Shown here piece by piece: positions 7,499 through 16,489 of a stretch of DNA of 64,000 nucleotides (position 1 is its first letter; every line of letters starts with the position of its first letter). A program made the position numbers and the translations under genes. The notes beneath the pieces were generated by a model that searched no databases, was not told the DNA's origin, and saw nothing but the letters and a program-made list of their open reading frames with translations. This stretch comes from Gordonia polyisoprenivorans NBRC 16320 = JCM 10675 (GTDB lineage: Bacteria > Actinomycetota > Actinomycetes > Mycobacteriales > Mycobacteriaceae): contig NZ_BAEI01000097.1 of assembly GCF_000241325.1 (NCBI RefSeq), forward strand, positions 1 to 64,000, read 5' to 3'.

Positions 7499-8023
7499 TT
7501 AGAAAGGTGGTTCGTCGTCCCCGCCGCCGCCACCGAACGAGGAACCGCTCGCGGGCGCACTGCCCCACGGATCCTCGGGTGCGGACTGGCCCGATCCGCC
7601 GCCGCGGCTTGCGCCGCCACCGGACGAACCGAAGTTTCCACCGCCGGACGATCCGCCGCGCGAGGCGCGGTTGACCGATGCGGTGGCGAATTTCAGCGAG
7701 GGACCGATCTCGTCGACATCGAGTTCCACAACCGTGCGCTTCTCACCCTCACGGGTTTCGTAGGAACGCTGCTTGAGGCGACCCTGCACGATGACGCGGG
7801 TGCCCTTGGTCAGGCTCTCCGTCACGTTCTCCGCCGCTTCGCGCCAGATGCTGCACCGCAGGAACAGCGCCTCGCCGTCTTTCCATTCATTGGATTGACG
7901 ATCGAAGGTGCGCGGAGTGGAGGCCACCGTGAAGCTGGCGACCGCGGCACCCGAGGGGGTGAACCGCAGTTCGGGCTCAGCAGTCAGATTGCCTACAACG
8001 GTGATGACGGTTTCGCCTGCCAT
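7499..8023 (-). CDS. ssb: Single-stranded DNA-binding protein
   Basis: A 174-residue SSB that coats ssDNA at forks and recruits partners. Residues 1-110 form the OB fold (ITVVGNLTAEPELRFTPSG, FLRCSIWREAAENV, KGTRVIVQGRLKQRSY). A Gly/Ser/Asn-rich linker follows, ending in the acidic tip DDEPPF, which binds partner proteins. Second gene of the rpsF operon; 111 bases separate it from rpsF. Confidence 0.98.
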   Translation of the reverse strand: MAGETVITVVGNLTAEPELRFTPSGAAVASFTVASTPRTFDRQSNEWKDGEALFLRCSIWREAAENVTESLTKGTRVIVQGRLKQRSYETREGEKRTVVELDVDEIGPSLKFATASVNRASRGGSSGGGNFGSSGGGASRGGGSGQSAPEDPWGSAPASGSSFGGGGGDDEPPF

Positions 8024-8134
8024 GTGTCTCCCCTTGGTCGTGGTTGGGCACTCGATGATCGATGTGCACCGGACTAGTGATTCACCCTAGGGTCCGGTAC
8101 CGACTATCTCGGGACATCGGAGAAAGCCTGTGTA

Positions 8135-8416
8135 CTACTTCCGGAGAACCTTGGTGCGGAGCACCGACTCGTTCAGCTTCAGCTGACGATCCAGCTCGCT
8201 GACGGTGTTCGGCTCGGCGTTCAGGTCGATGACGGCGTAGATGCCCTCACTGTGCTTGGCGATCTCGTAGGCGAGACGGCGCTTGCCCCAGATGTCGACG
8301 TTGTCGACCTTGCCGCCGTCCTTGCGGACCACGTTCAGGAACGTGTCCAGGGACGGAGCAACGGTGCGCTCGTCGAGACTCGGGTCGAGGATGACCATCA
8401 ATTCGTAATGACGCAT
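8135..8416 (-). CDS. rpsF: 30S ribosomal protein S6
   Basis: A 93-residue bS6 with the expected MRHYELMVILDPSLDE start and GKRRLAYEI/KHSEGIYAVI core; it binds S18 in the 30S platform. It opens the operon. The start is set by an exceptionally good Shine-Dalgarno, AGGAGGTGAT, twelve bases before ATG 8416 on the minus strand. Confidence 0.98.
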   Translation of the reverse strand: MRHYELMVILDPSLDERTVAPSLDTFLNVVRKDGGKVDNVDIWGKRRLAYEIAKHSEGIYAVIDLNAEPNTVSELDRQLKLNESVLRTKVLRK

Positions 8417-8612
8417 GTGACCACATCACCTCCTATGGGCTCATCGGCCACGGACTGTCCGTGGCAGGAGGGTCGCCTGCGTCGGCAACCGTTCCAAGAT
8501 ACACGAGGTACCCCTGACCAGCGAAATCGCGCTCCACAGCCGATCGCGGACACGATCTGGCCGCTATCGGCTGCACGCTGGCGGCATCACATCCGAGAAA
8601 GGGCGCACCCTC

Positions 8613-9011
8613 ATGTACTTCGCAGCCACCCGCATCCTCACCGACGACGTCGACGGTCTGGTCGGCTTCTACGAGACGGTCACCGGCCTACGCGCGAACC
8701 GTCTGCATCCGCTGTTCGCCGAGTTCACCACCGATTACGGCACCCTGGCCATCGCGTCGTCGACGACCATCACGGCGATGGGCGACGACGTACTCACCGC
8801 CGCGTCGAACCGCTCGGTGATCCTCGATTTCCTCGTCGGCGATGTCGACGAGGTGTATCGACGTCTCACCAACGGGCATCTGACCGACGTCGTCGACGGA
8901 TTCGTCAATGACGGCCCCACCGATATGCCGTGGGGCAATCGCTCGTTTCTCCTGCGCGATCCCGACGGGAACCTGGTGAACTTCTACGCACCTCTCGCCG
9001 ACCGGGACTGA
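8613..9011 (+). CDS. VOC (glyoxalase/bleomycin-resistance fold) protein
   Basis: A 132-residue protein with the paired beta-alpha-beta-beta-beta pattern of the vicinal oxygen chelate superfamily: FAATRILTDDVDGLVGFYETVTGL at the start and WGNRSFLLRDPDGNLVNFYAP at the end. The Glu/His metal ligands are not clearly complete, so it may be a binding protein rather than an enzyme. It stands alone on the plus strand, divergent from rpsF across about 196 bases that must hold both promoters. Substrate unknown. Confidence 0.82.
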   Translation: MYFAATRILTDDVDGLVGFYETVTGLRANRLHPLFAEFTTDYGTLAIASSTTITAMGDDVLTAASNRSVILDFLVGDVDEVYRRLTNGHLTDVVDGFVNDGPTDMPWGNRSFLLRDPDGNLVNFYAPLADRD

Positions 9012-9130
9012 CCCCGCATCGGAGCGGCCCCGATCCCGACTGACCGGTCCGTCGGGATTGGGAGTGAGCCAAGTCACCGTTCGCCGGTCGATTTCATGGT
9101 GCGCGGGGCGTTCCGCTTACCCTGTAGCGC

Positions 9131-10582
9131 ATGTCCGACCGCCTGAGCACGACGTTCCGCTACGGGCGCGTCACCCTGTCGCGTCGCGGGGATCTGATCC
9201 TGATCCTGACCGTGTCCCTGCTGTTGACCTTGCTGTTCATGTATTGGAGCTACGAGGTCAAGATCAAGTGCGTCGGTCCACCGTTCTTCCCGGACGGGCG
9301 CAGCCACAAGTGGCCGGTCGGCGATCCGCACGCGATCATCCCCTGCTACTCGGATCTGGCGTACCTGTGGGTGGGTCGCGACATCAACAACCACGTCTTC
9401 CCGTACATCCACGGCGGTATCGGCGCCAACGGCCAACTCTTCGGTGGTTCGGTGGAGTACCCGGTGCTCTCGGGAATCCTGATGTGGCTCGGTGCGATCG
9501 GCGCGCACACCGACGTCGACTTCTTCCGCCATTCGGCGGCGCTGCTCGCGCCGTTCGGTGTGGTGATCACCGCGATGCTCGCCGTGCTCACCCGCTGGAA
9601 TGTGTTGTGGTGGGCGATGACCCCGCCGCTGATCCTCTACGCCTTCCACAACTGGGAACTGCCGGTGGTGGCGACCGCCGTCGGTGCCGTCGCCGTCATG
9701 GCCTGGGGGGCGAGCATCAAGCCGTCGACGGGCGAACGCCGAATGAGTTTGCGTACCAGCGCAATCCTCGCGTCGATCCTGCTGGCCATCGGATTCTGTC
9801 TGAAGCTCTACCCCGGATTCTTCGTGCTGCCTCTGGCGATCTATGTGTTGACCGGCGGTCTCCGCGGGCGCCGAGCGCTCGACTGGATCGGCGCGGCATG
9901 GGTGGCCATAACGGCTGCGCTCACCGTCGTCGTCATCCAGTTGCCCTTCATGGTGCTGGGATACGACGGGTGGCGCGCGGCGCTGACCTTCCAGGGCAAA
10001 CGTCGCGCCGACGTGGACACCAACTCCATCTGGTACTGGGGCCTACGCCATCTCACCGGCGGCCAGGACGGCACCTACAACTCGATCGTCGGCGTGTTGT
10101 CGCCGACGCTCATCGTGTGCGCCTTCGTCGTCGCGGTGTATTTCGGCTGGCGGCAGTACAACCGGACCGGGCTGTATCCGTGGATCGGTGTCAGCGCGGC
10201 GATGCTCGCCGGTTTCATGGTGTTCCACAAGGTGCATTCGCCGCAGTACACGCTGTGGATTCTGCCGTTCTTCGTGCTGCTGCGAGTGCGCTGGCCGGTC
10301 ATCGTGGCGTATCTGATCGCCGATTTCATCCTCGACACCACCATCTTCCGGTTGTTCGGCATCTATGTGTCGGGCGAGCCGATGAAGTGGTGGGTGATGG
10401 CCGGGGTCAACGTCGGCGTGTGGGTGCACGCGGTGTTGCTGGTCTATCTCATCGGCGCCTTCGTCAGCGCGGGTCTGCGCGAACCGCTCGCCTCGATCGG
10501 CCGACACCCAGACCTCACCGACGCGGCCTCGTCCGAACCCGACGACGCACCACCCGGGCAGCGCGTGCCCGCCGGGGCATGA
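9131..10582 (+). CDS. Polytopic GT-C glycosyltransferase (DUF2029/GT87-like)
   Basis: A 483-residue membrane protein with about ten hydrophobic segments after a short cytosolic start. YSDLAYLWVGRDINNHVFPYI and GGSVEYPVLSG are typical of actinobacterial polyprenyl-phosphate-mannose-dependent transferases; KLYPGFFVLPLAIY and VFHKVHSPQYTLWILPFF recur in the family. A role in mannosylation of envelope glycans is inferred. It shows the same architecture as the second glycosyltransferase at 11157-12764, so the two may be paralogues. The stop overlaps the acetyltransferase start by ATGA. Confidence 0.85.
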   Translation: MSDRLSTTFRYGRVTLSRRGDLILILTVSLLLTLLFMYWSYEVKIKCVGPPFFPDGRSHKWPVGDPHAIIPCYSDLAYLWVGRDINNHVFPYIHGGIGANGQLFGGSVEYPVLSGILMWLGAIGAHTDVDFFRHSAALLAPFGVVITAMLAVLTRWNVLWWAMTPPLILYAFHNWELPVVATAVGAVAVMAWGASIKPSTGERRMSLRTSAILASILLAIGFCLKLYPGFFVLPLAIYVLTGGLRGRRALDWIGAAWVAITAALTVVVIQLPFMVLGYDGWRAALTFQGKRRADVDTNSIWYWGLRHLTGGQDGTYNSIVGVLSPTLIVCAFVVAVYFGWRQYNRTGLYPWIGVSAAMLAGFMVFHKVHSPQYTLWILPFFVLLRVRWPVIVAYLIADFILDTTIFRLFGIYVSGEPMKWWVMAGVNVGVWVHAVLLVYLIGAFVSAGLREPLASIGRHPDLTDAASSEPDDAPPGQRVPAGA

Positions 10583-11160
10583 GCGACTGGCTCGGCACCG
10601 GCCCGCTCGTCGGGGACCGGGTGACGTTGCGGCCGTTCACCATCGACGACGCCGACGCACTCGCACGGGTCGTCGGCGATCCGGCCCGATTCCGTTGGGT
10701 GCCCGGCGTCCCGACCGACGCCGACTCCGCGGCCCGATGGATCTCGGCGGCGCTCGCCGATCCCCAACGCCGCGTGGCCTTCGCCGTCATCGACAACACC
10801 GACGGCCGGCTCGTCGGCTCGACGAGTTTCTACGACATCGACCCGGCCAACCTGTCGGTTGCCATCGGCTACACGTTCTACGCCGAGGACGTTCAGGGCA
10901 CCACGGTGAACCCGACCGCCAAATACCTGTTGATGCACCACGCCTTCGAGCAGTGCGGGGCCGTCCGGCTGGTTTGGCACACCCACGAGAGCAACACCCA
11001 ATCCCGGGCCGCCATCGCCAAATTGGGCGCCACCTTCGAGGGGCTGCTCCGCAAACACCGACGCTTCGGTGACGGCTGGCGCACCACCGCGCAGTTCGCG
11101 ATGATCGACGAGGACTGGCCGGCTGCGAAAGCTGCTCTGCGGGAGCGGATTCGGGGCTAG
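10579..11160 (+). CDS. GNAT family N-acetyltransferase (RimJ/RimL type)
   Basis: A 193-residue GNAT domain: substrate-side LRPFTIDDADALARV, mid-domain FAVIDNTDGRLVGSTSFYDID, and a C-terminal HTHESNTQSRAAIAKLGATFEG typical of the RimJ/RimL branch that acetylates protein N-termini or small amines. ATG 10579 overlaps the preceding stop by four bases, implying coupling. Its TAG shares CTAG 11157-11160 with the convergent glycosyltransferase stop, leaving no room for a terminator. Confidence 0.9.
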   Translation: MSDWLGTGPLVGDRVTLRPFTIDDADALARVVGDPARFRWVPGVPTDADSAARWISAALADPQRRVAFAVIDNTDGRLVGSTSFYDIDPANLSVAIGYTFYAEDVQGTTVNPTAKYLLMHHAFEQCGAVRLVWHTHESNTQSRAAIAKLGATFEGLLRKHRRFGDGWRTTAQFAMIDEDWPAAKAALRERIRG

Positions 11161-12764
11161 GGGTACGCCCCGACCTCCTCAATCACGGTCTCCTCGTCCG
11201 CAGCCCTCCGGGTGCGTCGCGTCCGCCCCAGCGATAGCCGATCCGCCGCACCGTCGAGCACCCCACCCGCCGGGTCGTCGAGTTCGTTGCCCTCGTTGTC
11301 GCGGCGCATCAGGTCGTTCTCGGGCCGCAGGACCTGCCAGATGACGATGATGCAGAGCGCGATCACGAACAGTGCCCGGATCACGATGATCGTGGTGAAC
11401 CACTCCTGCGGCAACCACTTTCGGCTGGGATCGATGAACAGCGACATCCGCGGAATCCACACGAGGGCGTCGATGGTCATCCACGCGAGCAGCAGGCGCG
11501 TGTGCGGGATGGCCAGCACCGCCAGCGGCACCAGCCACAGCGAGTACTGCGGGCTCCACACCTTGTTGACGAGTAGGAACCCGGCAACGATCAGGAAGGC
11601 CACCTGCGCGACGCGGGGTCGGCGTGGCGCAGCCATGCACAACCACCCGATGCCGAGGACGACGAGAATCATCAGCCCCAACGAGACGATGTTGAGGACG
11701 TCGACCTTCCACGTGGCACCGACCGCCTTGGCGGCCAGACGCAACAGGGTGTCGGCGTCGGCGCCGCGGTCGGAATTGAGCCGGAAGAACTCGTACCAGC
11801 CGTGGGGATACAGGATGAGGATCGGTAGGTTCACCGCGGTCCACGCGATCACCGCCGCCGCGGCCGCCGCGCACCAGTCGCGCATCTTGCCCGACCGCAG
11901 ACACAGGAAGAACAGCACCACCAGCAACAGCAGCGGATAGAACTTGGCGGCTGTCCCCAGACCGATGAACATGCCTGCGAGCCAAGGCTTCCTGCGCGCC
12001 CAGCACAGCAGGGCCACGGCCAGGGCTGCGGTGGCGATGGCGTCGAAGTTGGTGAAGGCATGCACGATCACCAGCGGGGAGACGGCCGCGAGCCACGCCG
12101 CCCAGATACGCGTCCGAGCGGTCAGTGCGGTGGCCCAGACCGTGACCAACCAGAACAGTGCCAAACCCAGAGCGGCGACGTCGAAATAGAGCACTGCGGG
12201 CAACGCACCCGGGATGCCCCAACGGTCCGATGCCGACGCCCATTCACGACCCAGCCAGGCCGTGGCGTACATGTACATCCCGGTGATCACCGGATATTCC
12301 ATGTACCGCTTGATCTCCTGGCCGTCGCCGTTCTTCTCGAACCAGAAGGTCTTGTACGGGAATTCGCCCCTGTCGAGTTGTTCGGCACCGAAGAGCGAGA
12401 TGACGTCGGAGTAGCAGAGGTCGGTGAACTGACGCTGATCATCGCGGTCGAGTTTCACCGCGGGCTGCCCCTGGCCCGGATTCACCACCACTTCCTGCTG
12501 CAGGCAACCGGCCTTGCCGAACCAGCTCAGCGCCAACGTGCACAGCGCGAGCAGAAACAACACCCGGATCGGCGTCCAATGACGGCTGCGTCCCACCGCT
12601 GCGTGCGCACCGAGGGGGCCGCCGACGGCCCGCGAGGCCTCGGCGACCACCGGATCGTGGTGGCTCGGGATCAGCCGACGCGTGTCGGTACGAAGGTCGG
12701 CGGCCGGCGGCGCGGGACTGTCGTCGGCGACCTCGTCGGTCGGCGGCGGAGTCCCGTCAGCCAC
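11157..12764 (-). CDS. GT-C glycosyltransferase (DUF2029), Rv0051-like
   Basis: A 535-residue membrane protein. A Pro/Ala/Asp-rich cytosolic start (about 60 residues) precedes TM1 (IRVLFLLALCTLALSWFG) and about nine further segments. Family motifs are YSDVISLFGAEQLDRGEFPY, RYMEYPVITGMYMY and VNKVWSPQYSLWLVPLAVL. GTG 12764 is chosen because it overlaps the ponA stop (GTGGCTGA) and removes an Arg-rich upstream extension. The cytosolic tail is charged. Likely co-transcribed with ponA, as in mycobacteria, suggesting a cell-wall-linked role. Confidence 0.88.
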   Translation of the reverse strand: MADGTPPPTDEVADDSPAPPAADLRTDTRRLIPSHHDPVVAEASRAVGGPLGAHAAVGRSRHWTPIRVLFLLALCTLALSWFGKAGCLQQEVVVNPGQGQPAVKLDRDDQRQFTDLCYSDVISLFGAEQLDRGEFPYKTFWFEKNGDGQEIKRYMEYPVITGMYMYATAWLGREWASASDRWGIPGALPAVLYFDVAALGLALFWLVTVWATALTARTRIWAAWLAAVSPLVIVHAFTNFDAIATAALAVALLCWARRKPWLAGMFIGLGTAAKFYPLLLLVVLFFLCLRSGKMRDWCAAAAAAVIAWTAVNLPILILYPHGWYEFFRLNSDRGADADTLLRLAAKAVGATWKVDVLNIVSLGLMILVVLGIGWLCMAAPRRPRVAQVAFLIVAGFLLVNKVWSPQYSLWLVPLAVLAIPHTRLLLAWMTIDALVWIPRMSLFIDPSRKWLPQEWFTTIIVIRALFVIALCIIVIWQVLRPENDLMRRDNEGNELDDPAGGVLDGAADRLSLGRTRRTRRAADEETVIEEVGAYP

Positions 12765-15048
12765 CGGGCGCAGGGACCGCTCCTTCGTCGCCGGTACCGC
12801 CCTCGCCGCGGGTGCCGCCTCCGGTACCGCCGTTGCCGGTGCCACCACCGGTGCCGCCGTCACCGGCACCACCGCTGGTACCGCCGTCACCGCGCTCCGC
12901 GCCACCCGGGACCGGGATGGTGATGCCTGGTGCGATGGTGATCGCTCCCCCACCTCCCGGATAGTCGGGGGTCGGCGTCCGTTGACGCGTCGACGGATAG
13001 TTGTTGTTGTACGAGGTGGGCGGCGGCTCGTACGGGACGCCGGCCTGGCCACCGACCGCTGCGGGCTCGGGGAACTGCTCGATGGGCTGGCCCTCGAGTG
13101 CGTCGTCCATGCCGCGCTTCCAGATCTGCGCCGACAGACCGCTGCCGTAGACCATCGACCCGCTGGCGTTGACCAGGGCGGTGCCCTTGTCGGTGCCCAC
13201 CCACACCGCGGTCGAGAGCTGCGGGGTGTAACCGACCATCCACGCGTCCTTGTTCTGGCCGGTGTTACCCAGCTGCGCGGTGCCGGTCTTGGCCGCCGAC
13301 GGACGCGAACCCAGCTCGTCGTCGTAGAGGTTGTTGTTGTTGGAGTACGCCGCGATCGGCTCGAGCGCCGCGGTCACGTTGTCGGCGACCTTGGCCGGGA
13401 ACACGCGCTTGCCCGGGTCGGGCTGGCGCTCGTAGAGCACGTCGCCGGTGGAGGTCTCCACCTTCTGCACGAAGTGCGGAGCACGGTAGATACCGGATGC
13501 GGCGAAGGTGGCGTAGGCCGAGGCCATGTCGATGACGCGGGACGGGTACTGCCCGAGCACCACACCGCCCTGCACGCTGCCGTTGGATTCCTGCAGAGTG
13601 TGCGCGATGTCGCCGAAGGACTCCGCGATACCGGCGGCATGCGCGGCATCGGCGACGTCCTGCGCCTGGTTCTTGAGGTCCATCATCAACCGGTAGTACA
13701 CGGTGTTCAGTGACATCTTCATCGCGGTCGCGAGGTTGCACGAGCCGCAGCTCTCACCGTCGGAGTTCTCAATGGTCAGCCCGCTCGGGGTCTGATATGG
13801 CGCCGAGCTGTACACCTTCGACAGGGGGATGTCCTGCTCGAGCGCCGCGGCGAGGGCGAACACCTTGAACGACGATCCGGTCTGCAGACCCGCCTGCGCA
13901 TAGTCCCAGCCCTGGGCGTCGTCGCCGCCGTAATAGCCCGCGACCCCACCGGTACGGGGATCGATCGACACGGCGGCGTCGCGGATCTGCGCCGGCTCGC
14001 CGACGAGAATCCCGTTGGGGCACTTGTAGATGTCGTTGTCGCGGCACGCCGCCTGCACGAGGCCGTTCTGCACCTGCGGATCGATCGTCGTGGTGATCTT
14101 CAAGCCCTCGGTGCGGACCTGCTGCTCGGAGATGCCGAGATCGGCGAGTTCGGCGAGCACCTGCCGCTTGATGAGGCCGTTGGGTCCGACAGTCTCACCG
14201 GTCGCCGTCGGCGGCGGCGCCACCTTGGGATAGCGGATCGCCGCACGGTCGGCCTGGGTGATCGAACCGATCTGCACCATGCCGTCGAGCACGTAGTTCC
14301 ATCGGGCCGTCGCCGCCTCCTGATTGACCGCCGGGTCGTAATAGGAAGGTGAGCGGATCGCCGCGGCAAGCACCGCCGACTCGGCGGGTGTCAGATCCTT
14401 GACGTCCTTGCGGAAGTAGGCCTGCGCAGCGGCCCCGACGCCGTAGGCGCCCCGACCGAAGTAGATGGTGTTGAGGTAGGCCGCCATGATGTCGTCCTTG
14501 GACCACTCGCTCGACATCTTGGTCGCGATCACCAGCTCACGCAGTTTGCGCTCGTAGCTGTGTTCATCGCCGACCAGCGCGTTCTTCACGTACTGCTGGG
14601 TGATGGTCGATCCACCGCCCGCGAGATCGTTGTCGGTGATGCGACCCCACACCGCGCGGGACAGCCCTCGGATGGAGAAACCGTCGTTGGTGCGGAACTC
14701 GCGGTCCTCGGCGGCGATGACGGCGTCCTGCATCGACTTGGGGATGTCGTTGATGCTGACGTCGGTGCGGTTGCCCTCCGGCGGCACGATCTTGGCCAGG
14801 GTGTTGCCCTTGGTGTCGACGATCGTGGCGACCTGGTTCTGCTTGATGTCGCCCGGGCGCGGCACGGTGACCGTCGCATAGGCGATCAAGAAACCCACGA
14901 TCGCGACCAACGCGACAACCGGGACGATCAGACCGAGCGCACCCACGATCCACGCGACCAGCCGGAACCGCGAACGCTTCGGGTCCTGACCGGTCTTGGA
15001 GTCGGTGGATGTGGTGCGCCGCGACGTCGTATCGCGTGACTCGCTCAT
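12757..15048 (-). CDS. ponA: Bifunctional class A penicillin-binding protein PonA
   Basis: A 763-residue murein polymerase/crosslinker. A cytosolic N-terminus (~1-28) and one TM anchor (29-57) precede the glycosyltransferase domain with EDREF (Glu114), GGSTITQQ (145-152) and FGRGAYGVGAAA. The transpeptidase has Ser392-SFK395, SLN and KTGTAQ. The tail is a Gly/Thr-rich repeat after a Pro-rich stretch. ATG 15048 is preferred over TTG 15063 because GGGAGG lies seven bases upstream of it. The order ponA then glycosyltransferase matches mycobacterial ponA1-Rv0051. Confidence 0.95.
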   Translation of the reverse strand: MSESRDTTSRRTTSTDSKTGQDPKRSRFRLVAWIVGALGLIVPVVALVAIVGFLIAYATVTVPRPGDIKQNQVATIVDTKGNTLAKIVPPEGNRTDVSINDIPKSMQDAVIAAEDREFRTNDGFSIRGLSRAVWGRITDNDLAGGGSTITQQYVKNALVGDEHSYERKLRELVIATKMSSEWSKDDIMAAYLNTIYFGRGAYGVGAAAQAYFRKDVKDLTPAESAVLAAAIRSPSYYDPAVNQEAATARWNYVLDGMVQIGSITQADRAAIRYPKVAPPPTATGETVGPNGLIKRQVLAELADLGISEQQVRTEGLKITTTIDPQVQNGLVQAACRDNDIYKCPNGILVGEPAQIRDAAVSIDPRTGGVAGYYGGDDAQGWDYAQAGLQTGSSFKVFALAAALEQDIPLSKVYSSAPYQTPSGLTIENSDGESCGSCNLATAMKMSLNTVYYRLMMDLKNQAQDVADAAHAAGIAESFGDIAHTLQESNGSVQGGVVLGQYPSRVIDMASAYATFAASGIYRAPHFVQKVETSTGDVLYERQPDPGKRVFPAKVADNVTAALEPIAAYSNNNNLYDDELGSRPSAAKTGTAQLGNTGQNKDAWMVGYTPQLSTAVWVGTDKGTALVNASGSMVYGSGLSAQIWKRGMDDALEGQPIEQFPEPAAVGGQAGVPYEPPPTSYNNNYPSTRQRTPTPDYPGGGGAITIAPGITIPVPGGAERGDGGTSGGAGDGGTGGGTGNGGTGGGTRGEGGTGDEGAVPAPGG

Positions 15049-15104
15049 CGTCGGACCTCCCAATGAACCGCATACACCATCGGCTCGACGTTCCTCACAC
15101 TACT

Positions 15105-15142
15105 TGTCGGCATGATTGCCGCCTGTCGGCATGTTTGCCGCC
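15105..15142. promoter_or_regulatory. Two tandem 19-bp sites upstream of ponA
   Basis: TGTCGGCATGATTGCCGCC (15105-15123) is followed at once by TGTCGGCATGTTTGCCGCC (15124-15142), one base different. Each contains CGGCA-N4-TGCCG, a perfect inverted repeat. They lie 57-94 bases before ponA and look like paired operator half-turns. The binding protein is unknown. Confidence 0.6.
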
Positions 15143-15208
15143 CACCACTCTGACGCACCGACGAGCCGCAGCCAAAAGCCGGACATCGATGAGGCGGCCG
15201 CGGGCCGC

Positions 15209-15598
15209 TTACTCGGCCACCCGGCGACGACGGGCAGAGCGCGGAGGCAGACCGGCAACGTATGACTGCACGAGATGGTTCCAGCTGCAGGTCCGGCACA
15301 CCTCGACGACGTGCACGGAGAATTCCTCGGCGGTCGTGTCCAGGCGGGAGATCTCCTCGGTGGTGCGCGCGGACCCCGACACCTGGCCGAGTCTCTCGCC
15401 GAACACCCACGAGACCAACGTCACGTGCTCTTTGCGGCAGATCGGGCAGAGCGTCGAACTGGGGCGACCGTGGAACTTCGCGGCGCGCAGGAGATAAGGA
15501 CTCGCGTCGCAGACCTCGGCCACGCCAACCCGCCCGGAATGGACCTGCGACAGCCGCGATCGCCGCTGGAGGGCGTAGTCGACGATCTGGCGTTGCAC
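15209..15598 (-). CDS. DUF5318 zinc-ribbon-like protein (Rv0049 family)
   Basis: A 129-residue protein with two CxxC pairs, LCPICRKE and VCRTCSW, which could bind one zinc. The start VQRQIVDYALQRRS and the block EVCDASPYLLRAAKFHGRPS match the DUF5318 family conserved beside ponA and padR in Mycobacteriales. GTG 15598 is chosen because conservation begins there; the longer frame to 15748 covers the divergent promoter region. Function unknown; the neighbourhood suggests an envelope role. Confidence 0.85.
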   Translation of the reverse strand: MQRQIVDYALQRRSRLSQVHSGRVGVAEVCDASPYLLRAAKFHGRPSSTLCPICRKEHVTLVSWVFGERLGQVSGSARTTEEISRLDTTAEEFSVHVVEVCRTCSWNHLVQSYVAGLPPRSARRRRVAE

Positions 15599-15711
15599 GT
15601 GAACCAGCGTACGTGGTCGATATCGGCGTTGTCGGTGTGACCTGCCCGTCGATTCGGGCCTGTCGAGACCACGATCGCCACCCGCAAGTCGAGGCCGATA
15701 TCGACAGCGTT

Positions 15712-15728
15712 TATATCGGTGCGATACA
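15712..15728. promoter_or_regulatory. Candidate PadR operator between DUF5318 and padR
   Basis: TATATCG-GTG-CGATACA is an inverted repeat with one mismatch, 48 bases before padR. Related CGATATCG copies occur near 15616 and 15696. A divergent position beside a regulator gene supports autoregulation, but the binding protein is inferred. Confidence 0.45.
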
Positions 15729-15775
15729 TTGGGCGAAAGCATCGGCACGACGAACCATCGGAGAGGGGGTCAGCG

Positions 15776-16489
15776 GTGCTCGAAATGGCGATCCTCGGCC
15801 TCCTGCTCGAATCCCCCATGCACGGCTATGAGCTGCGCAAACGGCTCACCGGGCTGCTTGGCGCATTCCGCGCGTTCTCCTACGGTTCGCTGTACCCGAC
15901 GCTGCGTCGGATGCAGGCCGACGGGCTCATCGACGAGACCAGCGCGCCGTCGGGAGTGAAGGTGCGTCGCGGACGTCGCGTCTATCAGCTCACCGACGCC
16001 GGACGCGAACGCTTCACCGAACTCGTCGCCGACACCGGGCCGCAGAACTACACCGACGACGGATTCGGCGTGCACCTTGCCTTCTTCAGCCGCACCCCGG
16101 CGATCGCCCGGATGCGCATCCTCGAGGGCCGGCGTCGTCAGGTCGAGGAGCGCCGTGAAGGCCTGCGCGAGCTCGTCGGTCGCGCCACCGGCGCCTCCGA
16201 CCGCTACACCCGCCAGATGCACGAGTTGAGCCTGGAATCGAGCGAGCGCGAGGTCCGCTGGCTCAACGAGCTCATCGCCGCCGAGGCCTCGGAAGCGTCG
16301 TCATCGGCGGCGTCGGCATCAGCCCCCACAGATTTCCCGGCCACCACGTCACCGACGTCAGGTACGTCACCGACGACCGGTGCCGAGGAGCAGGAAGAAA
16401 CCGAGCAGGACGAACCGCTCGGTCGAACCCCCGTGTCGCAGCCCAGTGCTGCGGCCCGACAAGAAAAAGGAGAACCCGACCATGGGTGA
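15776..16489 (+). CDS. PadR family transcriptional regulator
   Basis: A 237-residue regulator. Residues 1-85 form the PadR winged helix (VLEMAILGLLLESPMHGYELRKRL, YGSLYPTLRRMQADGLI, VYQLTDAGRERF). A helical dimerisation part follows (about 110-180). The last 55 residues are a low-complexity Ser/Thr/Ala/Glu tail. GTG 15776 has GAGAGGGGG upstream; a longer frame from 15719 overlaps the candidate operator. Its end overlaps ino1 by eight bases, so the two are coupled. Homologous to the Rv0047c type by motif and context. Confidence 0.92.
   Translation: MLEMAILGLLLESPMHGYELRKRLTGLLGAFRAFSYGSLYPTLRRMQADGLIDETSAPSGVKVRRGRRVYQLTDAGRERFTELVADTGPQNYTDDGFGVHLAFFSRTPAIARMRILEGRRRQVEERREGLRELVGRATGASDRYTRQMHELSLESSEREVRWLNELIAAEASEASSSAASASAPTDFPATTSPTSGTSPTTGAEEQEETEQDEPLGRTPVSQPSAAARQEKGEPDHG

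Noticed and set aside
9058..11160. 700-codon plus-strand frame spanning the first glycosyltransferase and GNAT genes
   Set aside because: Only its last 193 codons are real (GNAT). The earlier part is an out-of-frame reading of the glycosyltransferase gene and is Arg-rich junk.
11179..12243. 354-codon minus-strand frame inside the second glycosyltransferase gene
   Set aside because: It is another frame of the same strand, lacking membrane segments where the true frame has them.
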